DNA of 64,000 nucleotides from Dryocola sp051297175 (GCF_051297175.1 NZ_JBINNY010000001.1:2728001-2792000); one strand, 5' to 3'; counted from the stretch's first letter, positions 23,391 through 32,855 are shown. The notes: generated from the letters alone by a model not told the origin. Program-made: numbers and translations.

Positions 23391-24473
23391 ATGAAACCCA
23401 AGTCAGTAACGCTTTACGATGTGGCTGAATATGCCGACGTTTCCTATCAGACCGTCTCCCGCGTCATCAACCAGGCGAGCCACGTTTCCGAAAAAACGCG
23501 CCTGAAGGTCGAGGCGGCGATGGCCGCGCTGAACTACGTGCCCAACCGCGTGGCGCAGCAGCTCGCCGGCAAGCTGAGCCAGACCATCGGCCTTGCCACC
23601 ACCAACCTTTCGCTCCACGCCCCTTCGCAGATCGTCGCGGCCATCAAAACCCAGGCGGGCGGCATGAACTTCAACGTGGTGATTTCCATGATTGAGGAGC
23701 CGGGGCTTGCGGCCTGTAAGAGCGCGGTTAACGGCCTGCTGTCGCAGCGCGTTGACGGGCTAATCGTCAATATCCCGCTGGAAAACGCGGACGCGAAGGC
23801 GGTGCAGGAAACCTGCGGCGGCGTGCCGACGCTGTTTTTGGACGTCGCCCCGGATCTGGGGGCCAACACCATTATTTTTGACCCGTACGCGGGCGCGCGC
23901 CTGGGCGTTGAACACCTTACGGATTTGGGCCACCGTCAAATTGCCCTGCTTTGCGGGCCGCTAAGTTCGGTTTCCGCTCGCCTGCGTTTTGAAGGCTGGA
24001 AGCAAACCCTTGAGGAGCACAGGCTGGAGGCGATGGCGATAATGGAAGGCGACTGGAGCTCTCTGTCCGGCTACGAGCAGGTTTCGCGCCTGCTGCGCGA
24101 CGGGAAAACGCCCACCGCCATCGTTGTCGCCAACGATCAGATGGCGCTCGGCGCGCTGCGTGCCCTGTCGGAACACGGGCTGTCGGTGCCTGCCGAGGTG
24201 TCCGTCGTCGGCTATGACGATACCGAAGACAGCGCCTGCTTTATCCCGCCGCTCACCACCATCAAGCAGGATTTCCGCGCGCTCGGCAAAGCCAGCGTCG
24301 ATCGTCTGCTGGAACTCATCCACCAGCCGAATGCCCAGCACCAGCCGCAGGTTCTGCCGGTTACGCTTGTTGAGCGTAAAACCACGGCGGCTCCCGGCTC
24401 CAGCACCCCTTCTGCTCAGGCGCTTGCCGATGCGTTAACCGCCCTTGCCCGCCAGGTCTCGCGCCTCGGCTAG
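23391..24473 (+). CDS. lacI: LacI, lactose operon repressor
   Basis: This 360-residue repressor starts MKPKSVTLYDVAEYADVSYQTVSRVINQASHVS; residues of the recognition helix (Y-Q-T-V-S) are as in E. coli LacI. The hinge and core (NRVAQQLAGKLSQTIGLAT, ANDQMALGALRA, GYDDTEDSACFIPPLTTIKQDF) follow, ending ADALTALARQVSRL, the tetramer-forming leucine tail. It binds allolactose and blocks lacZY through the operator at 24586-24606. It lies immediately upstream of lacZ in the same direction, as in E. coli. Confidence 0.96.
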   Translation: MKPKSVTLYDVAEYADVSYQTVSRVINQASHVSEKTRLKVEAAMAALNYVPNRVAQQLAGKLSQTIGLATTNLSLHAPSQIVAAIKTQAGGMNFNVVISMIEEPGLAACKSAVNGLLSQRVDGLIVNIPLENADAKAVQETCGGVPTLFLDVAPDLGANTIIFDPYAGARLGVEHLTDLGHRQIALLCGPLSSVSARLRFEGWKQTLEEHRLEAMAIMEGDWSSLSGYEQVSRLLRDGKTPTAIVVANDQMALGALRALSEHGLSVPAEVSVVGYDDTEDSACFIPPLTTIKQDFRALGKASVDRLLELIHQPNAQHQPQVLPVTLVERKTTAAPGSSTPSAQALADALTALARQVSRLG

Positions 24474-24516
24474 CCTGCCCAATCCATTCCCCTGCGTTAT
24501 ACAAAAGCCCTAAATC

Positions 24517-24532
24517 TGTGAGTCACATCACC
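24517..24532 (+). promoter_or_regulatory. CRP-cAMP site of the lac promoter
   Basis: TGTGA-N6-TCACC (24517-24532) matches the CRP consensus with one mismatch. Its centre is about 60.5 bp before the predicted start, the same placement as in E. coli lac. Confidence 0.85.
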
Positions 24533-24549
24533 TAATGTCACCCTGCTGC

Positions 24550-24606
24550 TTTACACCCCGGCGGGGAAAAATCATATTGCTTTTAAATTGTGAGCGCTTC
24601 GCAAAT
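24550..24606 (+). promoter_or_regulatory. lac promoter and O1-like operator
   Basis: TTTACA (24550-24555) and CATATT (24573-24578) are 17 bp apart. The operator at 24586-24606 has a perfect left half (AATTGTGAGC) and a poorly conserved right half (CTTCGCAAAT against ideal GCTCACAATT), so it is less symmetric than E. coli O1. I found no clear upstream O3. Confidence 0.8.
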
Positions 24607-24625
24607 CAATCAAGGACTATGAGAT

Positions 24626-27600
24626 ATGACGATCAAAGCAGGCACCGTTGCTTCTACTCTGGCTTCCGTACTGGCCCGGCGCGACTGGGAAAACCCGGCG
24701 GTCACCCAGCTAAACCAGCTTCCCGCCCACCCGCCGTTCGCCAGCTGGCGCAGCCCGGAACAGGCGCGCAGGGACGAACCCTCCCAGCGCCTGCGCAGCC
24801 TTAACGGCAGCTGGAAGTTTAGCTATTTTTCCCGTCCGGAAGCCGTGCCGGAAAGCTGGATTGAGCAGGATCTCAACGGTGCCGACGCCGTTCAGGTGCC
24901 GTCAAACTGGCAGATGCTGGGCTACGACGCGCCGATTTATACCAACGTCACCTACCCGATTCCGGTGAACCCGCCGTTCGTTCCGGAAGAAAACGCCACC
25001 GGATGTTACTCGCTCACATTTAATATCGACGCCGAGTGGCTGGCAGACGGCCAGACGCGCGTTGTCTTCGACGGCGTGAACTCCGCTTTTCACCTGTGGT
25101 GCAACGGCTGCTGGGTTGGCTACGCGCAGGACAGCCGCCTGCCGTCAGAGTTTGACCTCAGCGCCGTGCTGAAGGCCGGGGAAAACCGCCTTGCGGTGAT
25201 GGTGCTGCGCTGGAGCGACGGCAGCTATCTGGAAGACCAGGACATGTGGCGCATGAGCGGCATCTTCCGCGACGTCACCCTGCTGCACAAGCCGCAGGCG
25301 CAAATCAGCGACCTGCGCGTGGTAACCCATCTCAACGAGGACTTCACCCGCGCCGAGCTGGAAACGCTGGTGGCGGTAAAAGGCGACGCGGGCTGTCAGG
25401 TATGCGTCCAGCTATGGCTGGGAGACAGGCCGATAGCCGAGCGCCAGCAGGCCATCGGCAGCGACATTATCGACGAACGCGGAGCCTATAGCGACCGCAC
25501 CACCGTTCGCCTGACGGTTGAACGCCCGCTGCTGTGGAGCGCCGAAACGCCGAACCTGTACCGCCTCGTCGCGATCTTAAAGGACGACCATGGCGCGGTC
25601 ATCGAGGCGGAAGCCTGCGACGTGGGCGTGCGCAAGGTGGAGATTTCCCACGGGCTGCTTAAGCTAAACGGCAGGCCGCTGCTGATTCGCGGCACCAACC
25701 GCCACGAGCACCACCCGGAAAACGGCCAGGTGATGGACGTTGAAACCATGCGCCGCGATATCCTGCTGATGAAGCAGCACAACTTTAACGCCGTGCGCTG
25801 CTCCCACTACCCTAACCACCCGATGTGGTACCGCCTTTGTGACCGGTACGGCCTGTACGTGGTCGATGAGGCCAACATTGAAACCCACGGCATGGTGCCG
25901 ATGAACCGCCTGAGCGACGATCCCGTCTGGCTCCCGGCGATGACCGAACGCGTCACGCGCATGGTGCAGCGCGACCGCAACCACCCGTCGATAATCATCT
26001 GGTCGCTGGGCAATGAATCCGGGCACGGCGCCAACCACGACGCGCTTTACCGCTGGATTAAGTCCAACGACCCAACCCGCCCGGTGCAGTACGAAGGCGG
26101 CGGCGCGAACAGCGCGGCCACCGATATTATTTGCCCGATGTACGCCCGCGTGGACCAGGATCAGCCGTTCCCGCAGGTGCCGAAATGGTCGATTAAAAAA
26201 TGGATCGGCATGCCGGATGAGAACCGCCCGCTGATTCTGTGCGAATACGCCCACGCCATGGGCAACAGCTTCGGCGGCTTCCATAAATATTGGGAAGCGT
26301 TCCGCCAGCACCCCAAATTGCAGGGCGGTTTCGTCTGGGACTGGGTGGATCAGTCGCTGATTAAACGGGACGAAAGCGGCCAGCCGTTTAGCGCCTACGG
26401 CGGGGATTTTGGCGATACGCCGAACGATCGCCAGTTCTGCATGAACGGCCTGGTGTTTGCCGACCGCACGCCGCATCCGGCGCTGTACGAGGCCAAGCAG
26501 GCGCAGCAGTTTTTCCAGTTCGCGCTGCTGCGCGAAACGCCGCTGAAGGTTGAGATCGCCAGCGAATACCTGTTCCGCGCGAGCGATAACGAACGCCTGC
26601 TGTGGACGGTCAAACAGGACGGCAGCGTGCTGGCGCAGGGCGAGGCGCGGCTGGACATCGCTCCGCAGGGCAAACAGACGGTTGAAATTGATGCCCTGCC
26701 GGAGATGGCCCGCAGCGGCGACGTGTGGCTGACGGTGCAGGTGCAGCAGATAGAGGCGACCGCCTGGTCCGACGCCGGACACATCTGCGCGTGGGATCAG
26801 TGGCAGCTTGCGGGCCTGCTGGCGCTGCCCGAGATAACAAACGGCGGCGAGGCGCCGCGCCTGGAGGCCACGCCGGACGGTTTTGAAATCCACCAGCGCA
26901 GCCACCGCTGGGCCTTTAGCCGCGAGTCCGGCCTGCTGACGCAGTGGTGGCAGGACGGCGAGCCCGCGCTGCTCTCCCCGCTTGAAGACAGCTTTACCCG
27001 CGCGCCGCTGGACAACGACATTGGCGTCAGCGAAGCCACGCGCATCGACCCGAACGCCTGGGTTGAGCGCTGGAAGGCCGCCGGTATGTACGGGCTGGAA
27101 TGCGAACTGTTAAGCGTTGATGCCCAGCCGCTGGCGCGCGAGGTGCAGGTTCGCACCGCGCACCGCTGGACGCACGGCGGCAAAACGCTGTTTATCAGCC
27201 GCAAAACCTACCGCATCGACGACGCGGGCGAGCTGCATATCAACGTGGACGTCGACATCGCCTACGGTACGCCTGCCCCGGCGCGCATCGGGCTGAGCTG
27301 CCAGCTTGCCGAAGTACAGCCGGACGTAAGCTGGCTCGGCCTCGGCCCGCATGAGAACTACCCGGATCGCAAAAGCTCCGCGCTGTTCGACCGCTGGCAG
27401 CTGCCGCTTGAAGAGATGTACACGCCGTACGTTTTCCCAACCGAAAACGGGCTGCGCTGCGATACGCGGCGGCTGGCCTACGGCGCAAACGAATGGCGCG
27501 GGAACTTCCACTTCAACATCGGCCGCTATAGCCAGCGGCAGCTGCGGGAAACCTCGCATCGCCACCTGCTTACGCCCGAAGCGGGAAGCTGGCTGAACAT

Positions 27601-27715
27601 CGACGGCTTCCATATGGGCGTGGGCGGGGATGATTCGTGGAGCCCAAGCGTTTCGCCTGAATATCTGCTTGAAAAACAACAATATCATTATGCAGTGAGC
27701 TGGGTGCGTCGTTAA
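24626..27715 (+). CDS. lacZ: LacZ, beta-galactosidase
   Basis: This 1029-residue GH2 beta-galactosidase is slightly longer than E. coli LacZ (1023-1024). The acid/base Glu lies in SLGNESGHGANHDALY and the nucleophile Glu in ILCEYAHAMGNSFGG. The start-region RRDWENPAVTQLNQL and the small-domain GVGGDDSWSPSVSPEYLL are conserved. It splits lactose and makes allolactose, the LacI inducer. AGGACTATGAG precedes ATG 24632 region; the frame start at ATG 24626 is used. It is followed by lacY in 65 bp. Confidence 0.96.
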   Translation: MTIKAGTVASTLASVLARRDWENPAVTQLNQLPAHPPFASWRSPEQARRDEPSQRLRSLNGSWKFSYFSRPEAVPESWIEQDLNGADAVQVPSNWQMLGYDAPIYTNVTYPIPVNPPFVPEENATGCYSLTFNIDAEWLADGQTRVVFDGVNSAFHLWCNGCWVGYAQDSRLPSEFDLSAVLKAGENRLAVMVLRWSDGSYLEDQDMWRMSGIFRDVTLLHKPQAQISDLRVVTHLNEDFTRAELETLVAVKGDAGCQVCVQLWLGDRPIAERQQAIGSDIIDERGAYSDRTTVRLTVERPLLWSAETPNLYRLVAILKDDHGAVIEAEACDVGVRKVEISHGLLKLNGRPLLIRGTNRHEHHPENGQVMDVETMRRDILLMKQHNFNAVRCSHYPNHPMWYRLCDRYGLYVVDEANIETHGMVPMNRLSDDPVWLPAMTERVTRMVQRDRNHPSIIIWSLGNESGHGANHDALYRWIKSNDPTRPVQYEGGGANSAATDIICPMYARVDQDQPFPQVPKWSIKKWIGMPDENRPLILCEYAHAMGNSFGGFHKYWEAFRQHPKLQGGFVWDWVDQSLIKRDESGQPFSAYGGDFGDTPNDRQFCMNGLVFADRTPHPALYEAKQAQQFFQFALLRETPLKVEIASEYLFRASDNERLLWTVKQDGSVLAQGEARLDIAPQGKQTVEIDALPEMARSGDVWLTVQVQQIEATAWSDAGHICAWDQWQLAGLLALPEITNGGEAPRLEATPDGFEIHQRSHRWAFSRESGLLTQWWQDGEPALLSPLEDSFTRAPLDNDIGVSEATRIDPNAWVERWKAAGMYGLECELLSVDAQPLAREVQVRTAHRWTHGGKTLFISRKTYRIDDAGELHINVDVDIAYGTPAPARIGLSCQLAEVQPDVSWLGLGPHENYPDRKSSALFDRWQLPLEEMYTPYVFPTENGLRCDTRRLAYGANEWRGNFHFNIGRYSQRQLRETSHRHLLTPEAGSWLNIDGFHMGVGGDDSWSPSVSPEYLLEKQQYHYAVSWVRR

Positions 27716-27780
27716 GCACCGCGTTTTTGACCGGGCAGGCCTGGCCAGTCTGCCCCGCTCTTACCCTAAGGATAAACCTC

Positions 27781-29043
27781 ATGTACTACCTGAAAAATAC
27801 GAATTTCTGGATGTTTGGGCTGTTCTTTTTCTTCTACTTTTTCATCATGGGCGCCTACTTCCCGTTTTTCCCGATCTGGCTGCACGACATCAACCACATC
27901 AGCAAAAGCGACACCGGCATTATCTTCGCCTGCATTTCGTTTTTCTCGCTGCTGTTCCAGCCGGTCTTCGGGCTGCTGTCGGACAAATTAGGGCTGCGCA
28001 AGCACCTGCTGTGGATCATCACCGGTATGCTGGTGATGTTCGCCCCGTTCTTTATCTACGTTTTTGGGCCGCTGCTGCAGGCCAATATTCTGCTGGGGTC
28101 GATCGTCGGCGGGATTTACCTGGGCTTTATCTACAACGGTGGCGCACCGGCGATTGAGGCCTATATCGAGAAGGTGAGCCGCCGCAGCTCGTTTGAATTT
28201 GGCCGCGCGCGCCTGTTTGGCTGCGTCGGCTGGGCGCTGTGCGCGTCGATTGTCGGCATCATGTTCACCATCAATAACCAGTTTGTCTTCTGGCTTGGCT
28301 CGGGCTGCGCGGTGATCCTCGCCGTCCTGCTGTTTATCGCCAAACCGGAAACCCAGCCTTCCGCCGAGGTTGCCGACTCGCTGGGCGCTAACCATTCGCC
28401 GTTTAGCTTCCGCCTTGCCCTCGAGCTGCTGAAAAACCCTAAGCTGTGGTTCCTTTCGCTGTATGTCGTGGGCGTGTCCTGCACCTATGACGTGTTCGAC
28501 CAGCAGTTCGCCAACTTCTTCACCTCGTTCTTCGACTCCAACCAGCAGGGCACGCGGGTGTTCGGCTACGTCACCACCATGGGCGAGCTGCTCAACGCCT
28601 GCATTATGTTCTTCGCGCCGCTTATCGTGAACCGCATCGGGGGCAAAAACGCGCTGCTGTTGGCCGGGGCTATCATGTCGGTGAGGATTATCGGCTCGTC
28701 CTTCGCCTCCACGCCGCTGGAAGTGATCGTGCTAAAAACGCTGCACATGTTCGAAATCCCGTTCCTGATTGTCGGCTGCTTTAAGTACATCACCAGCCAG
28801 TTTGAGGTGCGTTTTTCCGCCACCATCTATCTGGTCTGCTTCTGCTTCTTCAAGCAGCTGGCGATGATGTTTATGTCGGTGTTCGCGGGCTATATGTATG
28901 ACAGGGTGGGCTTCCACGGCGCGTATCTGGTGCTCGGCCTGGTCGCCCTTTCGTTTACCGTGCTGTCGGTGTTCACCCTGAGCGGGATGGGGCCGCTCGA
29001 CGCGATACGCTCGTTCGGCAAGCAGAAAGAGAAGCTGGCCTGA
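27781..29043 (+). CDS. lacY: LacY, lactose permease
   Basis: This 420-residue MFS oligosaccharide:H+ symporter is nearly colinear with E. coli LacY (417). Transport residues are all present: Glu in PAIEAYIEK, Arg in FGRARLFG, Glu in TTMGELLNA, Arg in SVRIIGSS, and His and Glu in LKTLHMFEIPF. The start MYYLKNTNFWMFG at ATG 27781 follows CTAAGGATAAACC. No lacA follows; a REP element and a convergent LysR gene come next. Confidence 0.96.
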   Translation: MYYLKNTNFWMFGLFFFFYFFIMGAYFPFFPIWLHDINHISKSDTGIIFACISFFSLLFQPVFGLLSDKLGLRKHLLWIITGMLVMFAPFFIYVFGPLLQANILLGSIVGGIYLGFIYNGGAPAIEAYIEKVSRRSSFEFGRARLFGCVGWALCASIVGIMFTINNQFVFWLGSGCAVILAVLLFIAKPETQPSAEVADSLGANHSPFSFRLALELLKNPKLWFLSLYVVGVSCTYDVFDQQFANFFTSFFDSNQQGTRVFGYVTTMGELLNACIMFFAPLIVNRIGGKNALLLAGAIMSVRIIGSSFASTPLEVIVLKTLHMFEIPFLIVGCFKYITSQFEVRFSATIYLVCFCFFKQLAMMFMSVFAGYMYDRVGFHGAYLVLGLVALSFTVLSVFTLSGMGPLDAIRSFGKQKEKLA

Positions 29044-29057
29044 TTAAGCGCCACGGT

Positions 29058-29086
29058 GTCGGGTAGCGCTTACGCTTGCCCGGCCT
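29058..29086. repeat. Single REP-like element after lacY
   Basis: GTCGGGTAGCGC...GCTTGCCCGGCC matches the REP family of this genome. It overlaps the last codons of the convergent LysR gene, a plausible stop for lacZY mRNA decay. Confidence 0.65.
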
Positions 29087-29969
29087 GGATTTTTGTAGAC
29101 CACGCCTCGCCCATCGCATCTAACAGCTGCGCCAGCAGCGGCTGGGCGATATGGCCGGGCCTGGAGAGCGCCACCAGCGGGTGCGCCAGGCCCGAATCGC
29201 CAAACTCCGTTTCGATTCGTTCAACGTTTTCCCAGCTTTCCGCCTCAAAATGCACCGGCAAAAATGCCCAGCCGTCGCCCGCGCAGAGCAGCTTTTCGAG
29301 CATCGCCATTTCGTTGACGCGCAGGGTTCGGTCGGCGATTTGCAGGCGCTGGGCAAGCCACGGCGGCATGGACTGGAAGGGTATCAGCTGCGTGCATGAC
29401 GCAAGCTGCAAAGAACTTACCGGCTTAACGGGGAAAAATCCCTCTTTCGCATACACCGCAAGCGCGATGCTGCCGACGGCGCGCCACTGCAGTTTGTCAT
29501 TGATCGAGCGGTTCATCGCCTGGTAAATACCGATATCCGCAAGCCCTTCCTCAAGCCACTGCTCCGCCTGCCCGCGCTCACACAGAATCAGGTCCAGCTG
29601 GATCTGGCGCCCGCGCAGCAGCCGGGTCAGACGGAAAAGATAGTCGCGCGGGGTAAACGGGTCATAGCACAGCGTAACGTGGGTGCTGAGCTGCTGGGGG
29701 ATCTGCCGGGCAATCTGAGCGAACGCCTGCGCCTCGTGTAAAAACAGCCGCGCCTGGCGGTAAAGCAGCTGCCCGGCGTCGGTTAGGGTCAGCGGCCGCG
29801 TGGATCGATCAAACAGCGGATAGCCAAGATCCAGTTCGAGATAGTCCACCAGCTCGCTGATGGTGGTGCGATCCTTTTTCAGCTTTCGCGCCGCCTGGGT
29901 GAGCGTTCCACATTCGCAAACGCAGGCGAAGGCTTCAATCTGCGCGAGGGTGAAATTCAGCAGGTTCAT
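29070..29969 (-). CDS. LysR-type regulator, target unknown
   Basis: This 299-residue LysR protein has an N-terminal helix-turn-helix (LAQIEAFACVCECGTLTQAARKLKKDRTTISELVDYLE), unusual in having KDRTTISE in place of the common SQPAVS. A substrate-binding-like domain follows. It converges on lacY and is followed upstream by a MmcQ/YjbR gene on the same strand, only 28 bp away. I could not assign its target; no divergent partner exists. Confidence 0.85.
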   Translation of the reverse strand: MNLLNFTLAQIEAFACVCECGTLTQAARKLKKDRTTISELVDYLELDLGYPLFDRSTRPLTLTDAGQLLYRQARLFLHEAQAFAQIARQIPQQLSTHVTLCYDPFTPRDYLFRLTRLLRGRQIQLDLILCERGQAEQWLEEGLADIGIYQAMNRSINDKLQWRAVGSIALAVYAKEGFFPVKPVSSLQLASCTQLIPFQSMPPWLAQRLQIADRTLRVNEMAMLEKLLCAGDGWAFLPVHFEAESWENVERIETEFGDSGLAHPLVALSRPGHIAQPLLAQLLDAMGEAWSTKIQAGQA

Positions 29970-29997
29970 CTTTTCCCCTTTTTCCGTTTGGGCCAGC

Positions 29998-30348
29998 TCA
30001 GCGCGTTAGCCGATAGCTTTCGTCAATCAGGCTGAGGATGTCCTCGGCGGGAACGGTTTCCAGCAGCACCGTGACCCAGTGCTCTTTATTCATGTGGTAG
30101 GCGGGCAAAATGCCGGGCTGCATGCGCAGCGAGCCCAGCAGCTCGGGCTGAACTTTAACGTTCATCGCCTCAAGGCTCCCTTCCCCCGGCAGGCCCAGCT
30201 TTTCAGGCTCAATACGGTACACCAGCGCAAACCATTTCTTTTTGAACCTGTGCCGCAGCACCGCGTAATCGCTAAGTTTTTGCCACGGGTAGTCCGGTTC
30301 AACCTGGTATTTGTCTAATACAGCCTCAAAGAGCGCTTCGCGTTTCAT
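29998..30348 (-). CDS. MmcQ/YjbR family protein
   Basis: This 116-residue protein of the MmcQ/YjbR (DUF419, PF04237) double-wing family contains DYPWQKLSDYAVLRHRFKKKWFALVYRI and the typical PAYHMNKEHWVTVLL segment. Members may bind DNA, but no function is established. ATG 30348 was chosen because it matches the family start (MKREALFEAVLDKY), although the frame opens at 30399. It lies just upstream of the LysR gene, probably in one transcript. Confidence 0.85.
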   Translation of the reverse strand: MKREALFEAVLDKYQVEPDYPWQKLSDYAVLRHRFKKKWFALVYRIEPEKLGLPGEGSLEAMNVKVQPELLGSLRMQPGILPAYHMNKEHWVTVLLETVPAEDILSLIDESYRLTR

Positions 30349-30634
30349 CTGCCGATCTTTCCTGTTATCTGTTGCCGTAAGTGGGGACAACGTTAGCACA
30401 CTGTCAGCTTTAAATTCGAATGTACGACATCACGAATTTTTAATGGCCCTTTTGCGTGGCGCTTTATTTCCTGCGAATATTCACTTTGTTATTCTTTAAA
30501 ATTAGCATTCCTTGGGGTTATTAAATAACCTGGAACATATCCAAATTTAATAATGGTTCTTTTGTACAGCATTCAACAGTGCGCAATAAGTATTACACGG
30601 AGCTTTAACAGGATTAATTAATAAAAGGAGATTT

Positions 30635-30700
30635 ATGATGATTATTCCGCCGATGGTTGGACGGTCGGGGCGGGCTTATGGCACCGTGCAGGTTTATTAA
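30635..30700 (+). CDS. Possible 20-21 residue leader peptide
   Basis: AAAGGAG precedes tandem ATGATG (30635/30638) opening a frame of 21 codons that starts MMIIPPMVGRSGRAYG and ends at TAA 30698, directly abutting the ATG of the next gene (TAAATG). The ribosome site is strong and no other gene uses it. The peptide is not recognised. It could be a translated leader coupled to the membrane protein gene, or a small protein in its own right. Confidence 0.5.
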   Translation: MMIIPPMVGRSGRAYGTVQVY

Positions 30701-30961
30701 ATGACGCTAAAACCCCTCCAACTCGCGTTGCTTTGGCTCGCTGGTTGCGCGTTATATTGCGTAACTGTCTCAACATTTTATGTCGCCGTTCCGGAACGAT
30801 GGCTTTATACAAGGATTACGGATTATACGGGACTAATTCAGGGACATCAGTGGGACGAGCTTTATGGCATAATAATGTTTATCTCATCAGCATTCATTAA
30901 CGGATTACTGATCTGGCTACTTGCCGCTCTATACGTTCGCAGTAAATCTCATCAGGAGTAA
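30701..30961 (+). CDS. Unrecognised 86-residue two-span membrane protein
   Basis: This small integral membrane protein has a hydrophobic segment at about residues 6-28 (LALLWLAGCALYCVTVSTFYV) and a second at about 56-77 (IIMFISSAFINGLLIWLLAAL). Between them is a charged loop with WLYTRITDYTGLIQGHQWDE, and the tail ends in basic residues. I do not recognise the family. Base composition is AT-rich relative to neighbours. It has no ribosome site of its own and may be translated by coupling to the leader peptide that ends one base upstream. A GC-rich hairpin follows. Confidence 0.6.
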   Translation: MTLKPLQLALLWLAGCALYCVTVSTFYVAVPERWLYTRITDYTGLIQGHQWDELYGIIMFISSAFINGLLIWLLAALYVRSKSHQE

Positions 30962-31320
30962 ATGTACGCGGTTGCCGCTACGGCAGCCGCAAATTGTTGC
31001 CTGGCAACTTTTCCCGCGCTTGTATTAGCAGTACGTAGAGTCTTCGCATCAGGTTAATTACTCCCCAAGAACCAGCCTCAATAGACGTTGTTTTCAGTCA
31101 ATAACGCCAGGCATTGTGCAAAGACGAATCCCCCTAACTTCTGAACGCCCACAGACATAGAATTTTCAGCAAAAACAAATAGACATCCTGAAGACAAACC
31201 TGCCAGGATTCATCGCCGATTTTCGTCATGCCCGCGATTTAACAAACTACAGGGCAGGCAATTTTTGGTGTTAAAACGTTCGAGGCAAGCAGGAACAACA
31301 CAGAAATCACAGGATTATCA
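30962..31320 (+). other. Intergenic region with hairpins upstream of ansP
   Basis: A stem GCGGTTGCCG/CGGCAGCCGC (30968-30990) and a short stem with a T run, GTTGCCTGGCAACTTTT (30996-31012), probably end the preceding transcript. The remaining 300 bases are AT-rich and should hold the ansP promoter; I could not identify it with confidence. Confidence 0.5.
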
Positions 31321-32820
31321 ATGAAAACAAAGCATAAAACCGAGGCTGAGCACCGCGCGGCCAAAAGGCGCTGGCTCAACTCGCATGATTCCGGCTATCA
31401 CAAGGCGATGGGGAATCGTCAGGTACAGATGATCGCCATCGGCGGCGCTATCGGCACCGGGCTATTTTTGGGCGCCGGGGCGCGTTTGCAGATGGCAGGC
31501 CCGGCGCTCGCGCTGGTCTATCTGGTTTGCGGTATTTTCTCTTTCTTCATCCTGCGCGCACTGGGTGAACTGGTTTTACACCGCCCTTCCAGCGGCAGTT
31601 TTGTCTCTTACGCCCGCGAGTTCCTCGGCGAGAAGGCCTCCTACGTCGCGGGCTGGATGTACTTTGTTAACTGGGCGATGACCGGCATTGTCGATATCAC
31701 CGCTGTGGCCCTCTATATGCACTACTGGGGCGCGTTTGGCGACGTGCCGCAGTGGGTGTTTGCCCTTGGCGCGCTGGCGATTGTCGGCACCATGAACATG
31801 ATCGGCGTGAAGTGGTTCGCCGAGATGGAGTTTTGGTTCGCGCTGATTAAGGTACTGGCGATCGTCGCGTTTCTGGTGGTCGGCACGGTGTTTCTGGGCA
31901 GCGGCAAAATGCTCGACGGCAACACCACCGGCTTCCACCTGATAACCGACAACGGCGGATTCTTCCCGCACGGGCTGCTGCCTGCGCTGGTTCTGGTGCA
32001 GGGCGTCGTCTTCGCCTTTGCGTCCATTGAGCTGGTGGGCACGGCGGCGGGCGAATGCAAAGATCCGCAAAACATGGTGCCGAAAGCGATCAACAGCGTT
32101 ATCTGGCGCATCGGCCTGTTCTACGTCGGTTCCGTGGTGCTGCTGGTTCTGCTCCTGCCGTGGAACGCCTATCAGGCCGGACAAAGCCCGTTCGTCACCT
32201 TCTTCTCGAAGCTTGGCGTGCCGTACATCGGCGATATCATGAATATGGTGGTGCTGAGCGCCGCGCTCTCCAGCCTCAACTCCGGGCTGTACTCCACCGG
32301 CCGCATCCTGCGCTCCATGTCGATGGGCGGTTCCGCGCCGAAGTTCATGTCGAAAATGAGCAAGCAGCAGGTGCCGTATGCGGGCATTCTGGTGACGCTT
32401 GGCATTTACGTGATTGGCGTGGTGCTGAACTACTACGTGCCTTCGCAGGTGTTTGAAATCGTACTTAACGTCGCGTCGCTGGGGATTATCGCCTCGTGGG
32501 GCTTTATCGTGGTTTGCCAGATGAAGCTGCGCCAGGCCATCAGGCAGGGCAAGGCGGAAGACGTCAGCTTTAAGCTGCCGGGCGCGCCGTTCACCTCCTG
32601 GCTGACGCTGCTGTTCCTGGTCAGCGTGCTGGTGCTGATGGCGTTCGATTACCCGAATGGCACATATACCATAGCCTCGATACCTGTGATTGCTATACTC
32701 CTGATTCTTGGCTGGTTCGGGGCGCGTAAACGCGTCAACGAAATCGCAAGCCAGGTTCACGAGCATCACGAAGAAACCCCGTCTGATACCCTCACGCCAG
32801 CGGATTCTACGAAGAGCTGA
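31321..32820 (+). CDS. ansP: AnsP, L-asparagine permease
   Basis: This 499-residue amino acid permease (APC family) has about 12 membrane spans and the AAT signature HKAMGNRQVQMIAIGGAIGTGLFLGAGARLQMAGP at the start. It matches E. coli AnsP in length and through the SSGSFVSYAREFLGEKA and MNMIGVKWFAEMEFWFALIKVLAIV blocks. It imports asparagine by proton symport. In E. coli ansP is close to yncD, and here yncD is two genes downstream, which supports orthology. AAATCACAGGATTATC precedes the ATG. Confidence 0.95.
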   Translation: MKTKHKTEAEHRAAKRRWLNSHDSGYHKAMGNRQVQMIAIGGAIGTGLFLGAGARLQMAGPALALVYLVCGIFSFFILRALGELVLHRPSSGSFVSYAREFLGEKASYVAGWMYFVNWAMTGIVDITAVALYMHYWGAFGDVPQWVFALGALAIVGTMNMIGVKWFAEMEFWFALIKVLAIVAFLVVGTVFLGSGKMLDGNTTGFHLITDNGGFFPHGLLPALVLVQGVVFAFASIELVGTAAGECKDPQNMVPKAINSVIWRIGLFYVGSVVLLVLLLPWNAYQAGQSPFVTFFSKLGVPYIGDIMNMVVLSAALSSLNSGLYSTGRILRSMSMGGSAPKFMSKMSKQQVPYAGILVTLGIYVIGVVLNYYVPSQVFEIVLNVASLGIIASWGFIVVCQMKLRQAIRQGKAEDVSFKLPGAPFTSWLTLLFLVSVLVLMAFDYPNGTYTIASIPVIAILLILGWFGARKRVNEIASQVHEHHEETPSDTLTPADSTKS

Positions 32821-32829
32821 TAAATTGCC

Positions 32830-32855
32830 GCTACCGCCTGATGCCGGGCGGTAGC
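32830..32855 (+). terminator. Hairpin between ansP and idi
   Basis: GCTACCGCC and GGCGGTAGC form a 9-bp stem around an 8-base loop soon after the ansP stop. No T run follows, so termination would be inefficient. Confidence 0.45.

Noticed and set aside
25664..26905. 413-codon frame antisense to lacZ
   Set aside because: Same reason; lacZ is intact and highly conserved on the plus strand.
31576..32769. 397-codon frame antisense to ansP
   Set aside because: His/Gln/Asp-rich product typical of the complement of a membrane protein gene; no start signals.
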